A stretch of DNA of 46,564 bases from a virus. The position numbers and the translations under genes were made by a program. Positions 41,357-46,564 of this stretch are shown here, piece after piece. The notes below the pieces were generated by a model that was not told the DNA's origin, ran no database searches, and saw nothing but the letters and a program-made list of their open reading frames with translations. The stretch is taken from positions 1-46,564 of the IMG/VR virus record IMGVR_UViG_3300028809_000024; one strand, written 5' to 3'. Within the stretch, counting starts at the first letter, position 1, and each line of letters opens with the position of its first letter.

Positions 41357-41627
41357 TCTTGCTGTCCTTTCTGGACAGAATGTACCTCTCGTGGACCCAC
41401 ATCGACAGCGTAATGGCACAGGCACCGCTCAAGGCGTACACGAACCACGCTGCTGCACTTGTTTTAGGTGAAGTGATGTGGGTCCAGAGGGCGGCTTGGG
41501 ACAGGCCAACGAAGAACGAAGTCCCCGCTGCCCATCCATAGTTCCCGTGATTAACGTTTCGGCTTTGAAATCCAAGGGCAAAGACCGAGACGAAACCAGT
41601 AAGGAACACCACAGCCAACTCAGTCAC
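41307..41627 (-). CDS. Conserved small membrane protein (106 aa)
   Basis: Three hydrophobic segments: LAVVFLTGFVSVFALGFQSR, GTSFFVGLSQAALWTHI and AAWFVYALSGACAITLSMWV. The layout and the FQSRNVNHG loop resemble a small membrane-protein family seen in phages of proteobacteria. Not near the lysis genes; role unknown. Confidence 0.75.
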   Translation of the reverse strand: MTELAVVFLTGFVSVFALGFQSRNVNHGNYGWAAGTSFFVGLSQAALWTHITSPKTSAAAWFVYALSGACAITLSMWVHERYILSRKDSKNGRKAKPKYDVAEGNG

Positions 41628-41941
41628 AGTCGGGTGTCCAGTCCGAGCTTCTCAGAAGTTTTGTTGAACTTAGCGGAAACTGCTCGACCAAGATCGATAC
41701 GATAGTGCATGGCCAACAGATCAACACAGATAATGATATCTGCCAGTTCTTCCGCCAGATGTTCCACAGTATCTCGGCTGCCACGTACACCTAGACGTTC
41801 ACGTTCGAGCTTCTTGACAACGTTCAGTGCTTCGCCAACTTCACCGCCAAGTTCGGTTGCCTTGTATGAAGCGTCGAGAGGAATGTCGCCATTCCACTCT
41901 TTTGCGCGAATGAAATTCGCCAGACGAAGTGCATCAAACAT
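41624..41941 (-). CDS. MazG-like nucleotide pyrophosphohydrolase (105 aa)
   Basis: All-alpha NTP-PPase pattern: ELGGEVGEALNVVKKLERE (the ExxE of helix 1) and EHLAEELADIIICVDLLAMH (ExxD of helix 2) form the Mg site. Predicted to cleave (d)NTPs to monophosphates or lower ppGpp-like signals. Start MFDALRLANF with AAGGA 8 bases upstream. Confidence 0.85.
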   Translation of the reverse strand: MFDALRLANFIRAKEWNGDIPLDASYKATELGGEVGEALNVVKKLERERLGVRGSRDTVEHLAEELADIIICVDLLAMHYRIDLGRAVSAKFNKTSEKLGLDTRL

Positions 41942-42230
41942 TAGCTGCATCCTTCGCATTCCGAGGAGCAGGATAGCCCTCGTCTCTTTCAATCTCTTCC
42001 TGCAACAGCGCTAGGCTTCGCCAAGCCAGAGCCGTCGAATGTCGATGGCCCTCCGGGTCTCGCTTACCGCTGTCCACAAGATGCTTGAGGATTTTGTTAC
42101 GATGGTCCGTTGATTTGCCACGCTCCCAATGGAGAGGCTCACCGGGGTGGTGTTTGTCGCCAGCCAGTTTACTGTGACGGGCGATCTCTGCAAGTGCATT
42201 CGGGAAGTAGTCCAGCAGGCCGTCAGCCAT
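41934..42230 (-). CDS. dATP/dGTP diphosphohydrolase N-terminal-like protein (98 aa)
   Basis: FPNALAEIARHSKLAGDKHH ... HRNKILKHLVDSGKRD ... GHRHSTALAWRSLALLQEE fits the small helical family found at the N-terminus of phage dATP/dGTP diphosphohydrolases (and alone in many phages). It lies directly before the MazG-like gene, so the two may work on deoxynucleotide pools together. Start at 42230 is set by AAGGA 7 bases upstream; longer frames exist. Confidence 0.75.
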   Translation of the reverse strand: MADGLLDYFPNALAEIARHSKLAGDKHHPGEPLHWERGKSTDHRNKILKHLVDSGKRDPEGHRHSTALAWRSLALLQEEIERDEGYPAPRNAKDAANV

Positions 42231-42273
42231 CGGGATTTCCTTCCGACTTTCGTCGTCCTGTGGGAGTGAGCAA

Positions 42274-42474
42274 TCAGTTATAGTCTGTGCCATCCGTCTC
42301 ATCCGTTTCCAGACCAAGCTCGGCTTTCACTTCGCCGAGACGGTCCATAATGATTTCCGCAAAGGCGTCAACCACTTCGTCCGCCGAGAGGTCGAGAAAT
42401 TCCACGATCTCATACCCCTCGAAACGGTCGATCAGCATCCGCTTGATTTCATCAGGCAGAACTGGGTCAAACAT
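42274..42474 (-). CDS. Small acidic protein, 66 aa
   Basis: MFDPVLPDEIKRMLIDRFEG ... DEVVDAFAEIIMDRLGEVKA, ending in ETDETDGTDYN. An all-helical acidic protein similar to small unknowns in T7-like replication regions. Weak ribosome site (AAGA), 4 bases after the exonuclease stop. Confidence 0.7.
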   Translation of the reverse strand: MFDPVLPDEIKRMLIDRFEGYEIVEFLDLSADEVVDAFAEIIMDRLGEVKAELGLETDETDGTDYN

Positions 42475-42478
42475 AATC

Positions 42479-43204
42479 TTACACAACCTTCGTTCGCGTC
42501 CCGTCCTGCCACGACCCGCAAGTCTGGCACTGGAGCCGCTGGATTTTAAAAGCCTTGGTCCGACGGAAGCCACGGCTCTGGAGATGCTGTCCGCCACAAT
42601 TTCCGCATTCACCTCGCCCTCGTTCACCGAGGAAGGGATGGTTCTTGATGTACGGCAGCACCTTAAGGTACAGCTTCTTGAGCATGGCAACGTCCTGCTT
42701 ACAGTATTTGGCCATACGGCTCTGAGCATCAACGTCTCCGGCTTCAACCTTCTGCCACAGCTTGATACCTTCGTGTTCGACCTTACCTCCAACACCGAGG
42801 AACGGACCGATGAAGCCAAGCCGGTTCATAAAGAACCCGAGCTTCTTCACAGCCTTAAGGACATCGATGCTTGTCGGAGGCGGAGGCGGAGCCAGCCCAG
42901 CCAACAGGAACTCGCCCTGTAGCTTCGGCAGGTCGTACTTGTCACCGTTGTACGTCACAATCGCATCAGCCTCGCTGATCCATTCGTGGGCACGCTTGAC
43001 CATAGTGTCGTGACCGTGTTCCCATTCCGAGTACAGGGTCACCTCGTTGTCCTTGAGCCACATCACGCCGATGCACAGCAGTCCGCCGTGTTCGATGATC
43101 TGGTCAGGACCGATGTTCTCATCCCATGCTCGCCACACATATGCCTTGGTAGGTTTCCACTCGATGTCAAGAATGAGAATTTTTGGTTCAACTTTATCCG
43201 CCAT
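42479..43204 (-). CDS. DnaQ-type 3'-5' exonuclease with C-terminal zinc ribbon (241 aa)
   Basis: RNase H-fold exonuclease: motif I LILDIEWKP (Asp, Glu), motif II AIVTYNGDKYDLPKL, motif III KYCKQDVAML (Tyr-x3-Asp). The last 50 residues carry CGNCGG and CQTCGS, a zinc ribbon that may hold DNA. It is separate from the polymerase's own exonuclease. Its start lies 2 bases after the endonuclease I stop. Predicted role in recombination, repair or host DNA breakdown. Confidence 0.85.
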   Translation of the reverse strand: MADKVEPKILILDIEWKPTKAYVWRAWDENIGPDQIIEHGGLLCIGVMWLKDNEVTLYSEWEHGHDTMVKRAHEWISEADAIVTYNGDKYDLPKLQGEFLLAGLAPPPPPTSIDVLKAVKKLGFFMNRLGFIGPFLGVGGKVEHEGIKLWQKVEAGDVDAQSRMAKYCKQDVAMLKKLYLKVLPYIKNHPFLGERGRGECGNCGGQHLQSRGFRRTKAFKIQRLQCQTCGSWQDGTRTKVV

Positions 43205-43205
43205 C

Positions 43206-43592
43206 TTACTTCTTTTCCTTGAACCACTCTTCGGGGATTTTGCCTTCTGCCCATTGGAAGCCGTTTGCTTCGGCCCATCCGGCGTAGGTCATCTTCGCGC
43301 CTTTGCGGAGTGGATTTTCTGACCGCTGGAATACCATGCGGATATCTAGTTCAGGGTGAGCTTGCTTGACGAGGAGCATCTTTCGACGATCCTCATACAT
43401 GAAAGCTCCCTTAGTTTCGACAATGATCCCGTTAGGCAGCCGGAAGTCCGGCAGGTACACAGACTGGATCACGTATGGCAACTTAAGGTCCGCAGGCTCA
43501 TACTCTAGGGCATCACCTCGCTCGGTGGCCTCTCCGTAGATGCGGGCTTCAAACTTGCTCTTGAACTTAGGTGTCTTTCTTTTTACGACCAT
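43206..43592 (-). CDS. Endonuclease I, Holliday-junction resolvase of T7 gp3 type (128 aa)
   Basis: SKFEARIYGEATERGDALEYEPADL gives the Glu residues, and YLPDFRLPNGIIVETKGAF the Asp/Glu-x-Lys of the active site. GGAG 10 bases before the ATG at 43592; the longer frame only overlaps the nuclease gene. In T7 the enzyme cuts branched DNA before packaging and degrades host DNA. Confidence 0.92.
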   Translation of the reverse strand: MVVKRKTPKFKSKFEARIYGEATERGDALEYEPADLKLPYVIQSVYLPDFRLPNGIIVETKGAFMYEDRRKMLLVKQAHPELDIRMVFQRSENPLRKGAKMTYAGWAEANGFQWAEGKIPEEWFKEKK

Positions 43593-44430
43593 CGAACTTA
43601 AACTCCGGAACGTCTGGTACACGTTCCACTTTTGTCAAGAAGCGCGGACCACCACTGTATGCAAACCCTCGCAGACCGGGGTGACATTTCCACTTCCACT
43701 TGCAGTACCCACAAGGGGTGCTGAGTTTCTCATTGCCGCTCTTTCCGTCGGGGACAGGATCGTAACAACGCGCGGGCGGTTCATCTGCTCGATCAAGAGC
43801 GGCTTTAAGATGTACAATGCGAGGAGCAGGGGGATGACCTCTGATCGCGTATTCAGATAGTTTGCTAAGCGCGAGTTTTCCACTTACTTTCTCGATTGCA
43901 AGGAAGGCAGCTGGAAGTTCTTTGACAGCGGCGTATCCAGATAGCTGACGGATGTAACCGAAGGCGTCATCCGCAGGCTGGAGTTCACCATCCTCGAACT
44001 TCTTGAACCCATACGGAGAGGCTGACTTGATGTCCACAACGTAACCGTCAACCACAAGGTCCATGTGGCCTTTAACACCTTCCACCTCGACTTCTTCTTG
44101 CTCGCAGGTGACTTCATGTCCAGCTTCCTTGATGAGAAAGATCAGCATGGCTTCAAGAAGATGGCCGTATAGAAACTTGATGTAAGTCTCAGGGGTCATC
44201 TCTTCGGCTTCATCTGGATCAGCGTGTTTGTCATACCACAGTTGGCGGTCCTGTTTCCCCAGTCCGGAAAAACGGAGATCGCCTTTCTTTTCGTACTTCT
44301 TCAAGGCATCCCGGAGGGCGCTTTTAAACGCCTCTCCAGCAGCCTCAAGGTTCTCTTCACTCGCGATATGATCCGTCTGTGGATCGAGCAGCGAATGGAT
44401 GTCCTCGATCAGCGTATCGATGGATTTCAT
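43567..44430 (-). CDS. PD-(D/E)XK nuclease with Cys cluster (287 aa)
   Basis: RecB/Cas4-like: FLYGHLLEAMLIFLIKEAG (motif I), KGHMDLVVDGYVVDIKSAS (Asp, Asp-x-Lys), and a C-terminal Cys cluster (RCYDP ... PCGYCKWKWKC). Four cysteines resemble the iron-sulphur site of Cas4/AddB-type nucleases. Probably the recombination exonuclease of this phage, the role of T7 gp6, which I do not find here. Confidence 0.88.
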   Translation of the reverse strand: MKSIDTLIEDIHSLLDPQTDHIASEENLEAAGEAFKSALRDALKKYEKKGDLRFSGLGKQDRQLWYDKHADPDEAEEMTPETYIKFLYGHLLEAMLIFLIKEAGHEVTCEQEEVEVEGVKGHMDLVVDGYVVDIKSASPYGFKKFEDGELQPADDAFGYIRQLSGYAAVKELPAAFLAIEKVSGKLALSKLSEYAIRGHPPAPRIVHLKAALDRADEPPARCYDPVPDGKSGNEKLSTPCGYCKWKWKCHPGLRGFAYSGGPRFLTKVERVPDVPEFKFDGRKKKDT

Positions 44431-44446
44431 ATCGTAGTCTCTCCGA

Positions 44447-44644
44447 TTAGGCTACGCGAGCCTCGGTCGGCACGATCATGTAATTAATATTGGCCGAGTT
44501 CAGGATGATATAGCCCTCGTCGCTAGTCAGTCGCAGGTAGCTACCGCTGGCGTTGAAGGAAGTCACGTGATTAAACGTGGCCCGAGCGCCGTCCTTGAAA
44601 TAGACAGTCCGCTTGGCTTCCGTAACTTCAATGTCTTTGAACAT
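44447..44644 (-). CDS. Small hypothetical protein, 65 aa
   Basis: MFKDIEVTEAKRTVYFKDG ... SGSYLRLTSDEGYIILNSAN, a beta-rich small protein. AAGGA 7 bases before the ATG at 44644. Lies between SSB and nuclease genes. No family recognised. Confidence 0.75.
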   Translation of the reverse strand: MFKDIEVTEAKRTVYFKDGARATFNHVTSFNASGSYLRLTSDEGYIILNSANINYMIVPTEARVA

Positions 44645-44756
44645 GGTGTGTTCCTTTGTGTGGCTGGCCCTCGACCTTTTGCGATACCTTATCCAGCCTT
44701 TTAACTGCCGCATCGGACATACCCGTCAAGATACAGACAGTAGAGGGGAGAGAGTA

Positions 44757-45323
44757 TTAGTCGAAGGGAACCTCATCGTCCTCTTCGTCTTCGGTCTCGA
44801 CTTCCGCCTCGTCCTCCTCGTCCACAACAGCCTGCTGCTGGTTCTTCGGATTGTACGGATCGTCTTCGTCCATCTCATCGAACACGGGCCGATTGTACGG
44901 CACCAGATCGAGGATGCGCAGACCGTTCACATAGACGCCACGCTTGAAGCCCTTGCCGTAGTCGGCAACTCGCAGCTTGACATCGGCAACAGTTTCGTTA
45001 CCAAGCAGCTTGTTATCGGGCCACGGCTGGCCTGTGACATCAACCACGCTGATCGGATCGTTCGGGTCACCATTCTTCTTGGTGGCCTTCTGACGCAGGC
45101 TCAGAAAAGGCGTACCCTCAAGGTAATCTTCCTTCTGCTTGAGCCGGTCTGCGATACCGACCTTCTTGAGACGGGCACGTGCCTCTTGTTCATCCAACGG
45201 GATGAAGTCGAAACGCCATTCCTTACCGTCCTTCTCGTAGTTGTCCACGGGCTTGCCAAGAACCTTGGCGTAGTTCAGCTTCCCACGAAGCGTAATGAAA
45301 ACTGTTTCTTTAGGCTTGGGCAT
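44757..45323 (-). CDS. Single-stranded DNA-binding protein, T7 gp2.5 type (188 aa)
   Basis: OB-fold SSB: FITLRGKLNYAKVLGKPV at the start, FDFIPLDEQEARARLKKVG in the middle, and a long acidic tail ending in DDEVPFD, the interaction tip by which gp2.5-type proteins contact polymerase and helicase. AAGGA ahead of the ATG. First gene after the 45.37-kb promoter. Confidence 0.9.
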   Translation of the reverse strand: MPKPKETVFITLRGKLNYAKVLGKPVDNYEKDGKEWRFDFIPLDEQEARARLKKVGIADRLKQKEDYLEGTPFLSLRQKATKKNGDPNDPISVVDVTGQPWPDNKLLGNETVADVKLRVADYGKGFKRGVYVNGLRILDLVPYNRPVFDEMDEDDPYNPKNQQQAVVDEEDEAEVETEDEEDDEVPFD

Positions 45324-45352
45324 TATACAAATGTCCTTTCATCTATACCAGT

Positions 45353-45381
45353 AGTATAACATGTTATCGTGTCTTTGTCAA
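45353..45381 (-). promoter_or_regulatory. Sigma70-type promoter for SSB and recombination genes, with palindrome
   Basis: Minus strand: TTGACA (45381-45376), 17-base spacer, TATACT (45358-45353). A perfect palindrome ATAACATGTTAT (45356-45367) overlaps the -10 and spacer and could bind a repressor. The promoter lies inside the 3' end of a 53-residue ORF. Confidence 0.8.
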
Positions 45382-45525
45382 CTCTTTTTTCGCGAGCTTA
45401 CATACTCGCTCCCATTCCTTGTGATCCCAACTCTCGAAGGGCCACAGATCATCGGCTCGTTGGAAGGCTTGCGTTGTGCTGATCTGAGCAAACGTCAATC
45501 CCGCTTCCCTTAGGCGGCTCAACAT
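45364..45525 (-). CDS. Small helical protein, 53 aa
   Basis: MLSRLREAGLTFAQISTTQA ... WDHKEWERVCKLAKKELTKTR, with AAGGA 9 bases before the ATG. Looks like a real helical protein. It overlaps the 3' end of the 78-residue gene in another frame, and its last codons contain the -35 box and palindrome of the SSB promoter. A frameshift joining the two is possible. Confidence 0.6.
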   Translation of the reverse strand: MLSRLREAGLTFAQISTTQAFQRADDLWPFESWDHKEWERVCKLAKKELTKTR

Positions 45526-45685
45526 CGGATCGGTTCCTTCGCATCTTAGTCAGAGCAAGATCGATAGCCTGACTGTCGGTGATACCTTCGTAGCCAAGAC
45601 CATTCAAGATAGCTGCCTGATGGCCATTTCGATACGCAACTGCAATTGCCTCTCGGGCAACATCCTCATCAACCAACAACGACAT
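45449..45685 (-). CDS. Small protein, 78 aa
   Basis: MSLLVDEDVAREAIAVAYRN, with GGAAGG ahead of the ATG, which starts 1 base after the zinc-ribbon peptide's stop. The last 30 residues, which overlap the 53-residue ORF, look less protein-like (VEPPKGSGIDVCSDQHNAS). No family recognised. Confidence 0.6.
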   Translation of the reverse strand: MSLLVDEDVAREAIAVAYRNGHQAAILNGLGYEGITDSQAIDLALTKMRRNRSDVEPPKGSGIDVCSDQHNASLPTSR

Positions 45686-45686
45686 G

Positions 45687-45770
45687 TCAAGTCCTTCCGC
45701 AACGAGGACAACGAGGTCCGACAAAGGAGGGCCAGTTATAGCCGCACCAATGGCAGAAGCGTTCAAACAT
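45687..45770 (-). CDS. Zinc-ribbon micro-protein, 27 aa
   Basis: Two Cys pairs (CHWCGYNW and CPRCGRT) in a 27-residue product. GGAG lies upstream (a GTG two codons earlier is also possible). Stop is next to the following start (TGA C ATG). A minimal zinc ribbon; function unknown. Confidence 0.6.
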   Translation of the reverse strand: MFERFCHWCGYNWPSFVGPRCPRCGRT

Positions 45771-45772
45771 GC

Positions 45773-45952
45773 TCACCGTGGTTTCTCCTTTTCGTAGGCG
45801 TAGTCCCACTCGCTGCACAGATAGTTGATTGCCCTTGTCTGTAGCGGCGTTTCGGGACGATCCGATTTGTATGGGTAGATTATTCCGCCACGGGTGACAC
45901 CGTGAGTGTACTTTATCGTCTCCCATGCTTCGTAGTCACCATCAAAGGCCAT
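45773..45952 (-). CDS. Small hypothetical protein, 59 aa
   Basis: MAFDGDYEAWETIKYTHGVT..., ending in YAYEKEKPR; GGGG 9 bases ahead of the ATG. Longer frame to 45=46063 is not needed. No family recognised. Confidence 0.65.
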   Translation of the reverse strand: MAFDGDYEAWETIKYTHGVTRGGIIYPYKSDRPETPLQTRAINYLCSEWDYAYEKEKPR

Positions 45953-46184
45953 GATCGATATCCCCACAAAAGGTGCATTGCTGACCCCAGTAGATGCTGC
46001 CCATAAGAACATCGTCTTCATAGAAGGGCCTACGTTCAAGGTGTTCGCAGCGGTCCTTGGCAAGCTGGATATACACGTTCTGAACCCTAGCAGGAAGTTC
46101 TTCCCAGAAATCAGCTACGTGCATGTCTCCTTTCGTCTCGTCACAGTACAGTTGCCATGCCTTGCCTTTCAGGGTAAGGGTCAT
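45942..46184 (-). CDS. Small hypothetical protein, 80 aa
   Basis: MTLTLKGKAWQLYCDETKGD ... CTFCGDIDHGL; the three Cys do not form a clear ribbon. AGGAG before the ATG, which overlaps the previous stop (ATGA). Confidence 0.7.
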   Translation of the reverse strand: MTLTLKGKAWQLYCDETKGDMHVADFWEELPARVQNVYIQLAKDRCEHLERRPFYEDDVLMGSIYWGQQCTFCGDIDHGL

Positions 46185-46345
46185 CAGTCTGCTCCTAACA
46201 ACTTGCCTCGAAACTCTTTCAAGGCCGAAAGATACCCCTCTTGCCAGTCCGTCAGATAGATACTGTCGTCATCGCCTATAACTAGATTTGGTTCGACAGA
46301 ATTAATCCAATTGTCAAGCTCGGCTATCAGTGCGTCTCTGCCCAT
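46184..46345 (-). CDS. Small hypothetical protein, 53 aa
   Basis: MGRDALIAELDNWINSVEPN ... WQEGYLSALKEFRGKLLGAD, acidic and helical. AGGTAGG before the ATG at 46345, inside the end of polymerase. No family recognised. Confidence 0.65.
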   Translation of the reverse strand: MGRDALIAELDNWINSVEPNLVIGDDDSIYLTDWQEGYLSALKEFRGKLLGAD

Positions 46346-46564
46346 GTGAAACCTACCTTTGCATCGCAATCGATTGGCAGATTGTAGTTGAAATACTCCC
46401 CAGCCTGTTTGAAAGCGATCACGCAGATTGCTTTGAGCGCCTCAACATGCTCAGTAAGCACGTCACACTGCCACTCGTCGTGGATATCTCCGACCCACAG
46501 CACGTCCAGCTTCTGCTCCCGGATCATCCGATCAGCGATCAGTTTCGCCTTCTTCATAATCCGG
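46327..46564 (-). CDS. DNA polymerase C-terminus, right-hand copy (partial)
   Basis: This is the last part of the polymerase of the preceding entry. It carries motif C (VGDIHDEWQ) and ends GFTWAETH followed by TGA. Bases 46362-46564 duplicate 1-203; only 46327-46361 is unique sequence, and it completes the gene that runs off the left edge. The copy reads EALKAIC where the left copy reads EAFKAIC. The end overlaps the start of the next small gene (ATG at 46345). Confidence 0.93.
   Translation of the reverse strand, partial: RIMKKAKLIADRMIREQKLDVLWVGDIHDEWQCDVLTEHVEALKAICVIAFKQAGEYFNYNLPIDCDAKVGFTWAETH
46362..46564. repeat. Terminal direct repeat, right copy (assembly circle junction)
   Basis: Repeat of bases 1-203 with one mismatch (G46437 versus A76). 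It marks where the circular genome was opened. Confidence 0.9.

Noticed and set aside
41934-42230. Sign of a Z-genome (2-aminoadenine) phage because of the dATP/dGTP hydrolase-like gene
   Set aside because: No PurZ-like gene or HD-type dATPase seen; the small family is common in ordinary phages.
44630-44720. 30-codon minus ORF (MSDAAVKRLDKV...) between SSB and the 65-aa gene
   Set aside because: Plausible composition, but only a weak ribosome site and overlaps the next start; not enough support.

Overview
The window is an essentially complete genome of a tailed, short-tail (podovirus-type) phage. It was assembled as a circle and opened inside the DNA polymerase gene: bases 1-203 recur at 46362-46564 with one difference (A76 versus G46437), and the polymerase frame continues from base 1 into 46361-46327. 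The unit genome is therefore about 46.36 kb. I see no integrase, repressor, tRNA, CRISPR array or insertion sequence, and no phage RNA polymerase, so a strictly lytic phage that uses host sigma70 is the simplest reading. P22-type portal, coat and stabilisation proteins plus T7-type replication proteins suggest a Gram-negative (proteobacterial) host; the genus cannot be read from the sequence.

Layout. A divergent control region (about 17.9-19.5 kb) separates two blocks. Rightward from the 19481-19509 promoter run the morphogenesis and lysis genes: small HNH-like protein, terS, terL, P22-type portal, scaffold, P22-type coat, decoration-like protein, head-completion proteins, tail/fibre proteins, GNAT-like protein, internal/ejection proteins including a 1268-residue one with a C-terminal M15-like peptidase, holins, a lysozyme-like endolysin and a DUF6496-like protein. 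This block ends at a bidirectional terminator (39324-39352). Leftward, everything from 17884 down through base 1 and around the circle to 39377 is on the minus strand, served by promoters near 19.35, 12.42, 3.72 and 45.37 kb that share a TTGACA / TATAAT-type layout.

Leftward genes, in transcription order. First come an unnamed 180-residue gene and small genes, then a gamma-glutamylcyclotransferase-like protein and several unknowns. Next is a class I glutamine amidotransferase/peptidase C26, a class II glutamine amidotransferase with a Cys-rich tail, two different glutamine-synthetase-fold COOH-NH2 ligases and an ATP-grasp ligase, followed by a metallophosphoesterase and a possible 2OG-Fe(II) oxygenase. 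Replication follows: primase-helicase (split by an in-frame amber codon) and T7-like polymerase. After the origin of numbering come small genes, gp2.5-like SSB, a PD-(D/E)XK nuclease, endonuclease I, a DnaQ-type exonuclease with a zinc ribbon, a dATP/dGTP diphosphohydrolase-like protein, a MazG-like protein, a deoxyribosyltransferase-like protein and a string of tiny membrane proteins.

The most interesting system is the amide-ligase cluster (about 3.8-16.5 kb). It carries two COOH-NH2 ligases, an ATP-grasp ligase, two glutamine amidotransferase-type enzymes and a cyclotransferase, which is a full set for attaching and removing amino-acid or peptide groups. The second is a roughly 1.45-kb gene-poor leader in which the first 400 bases contain 11 CTAG tetramers, many placed in complementary hairpin arms.
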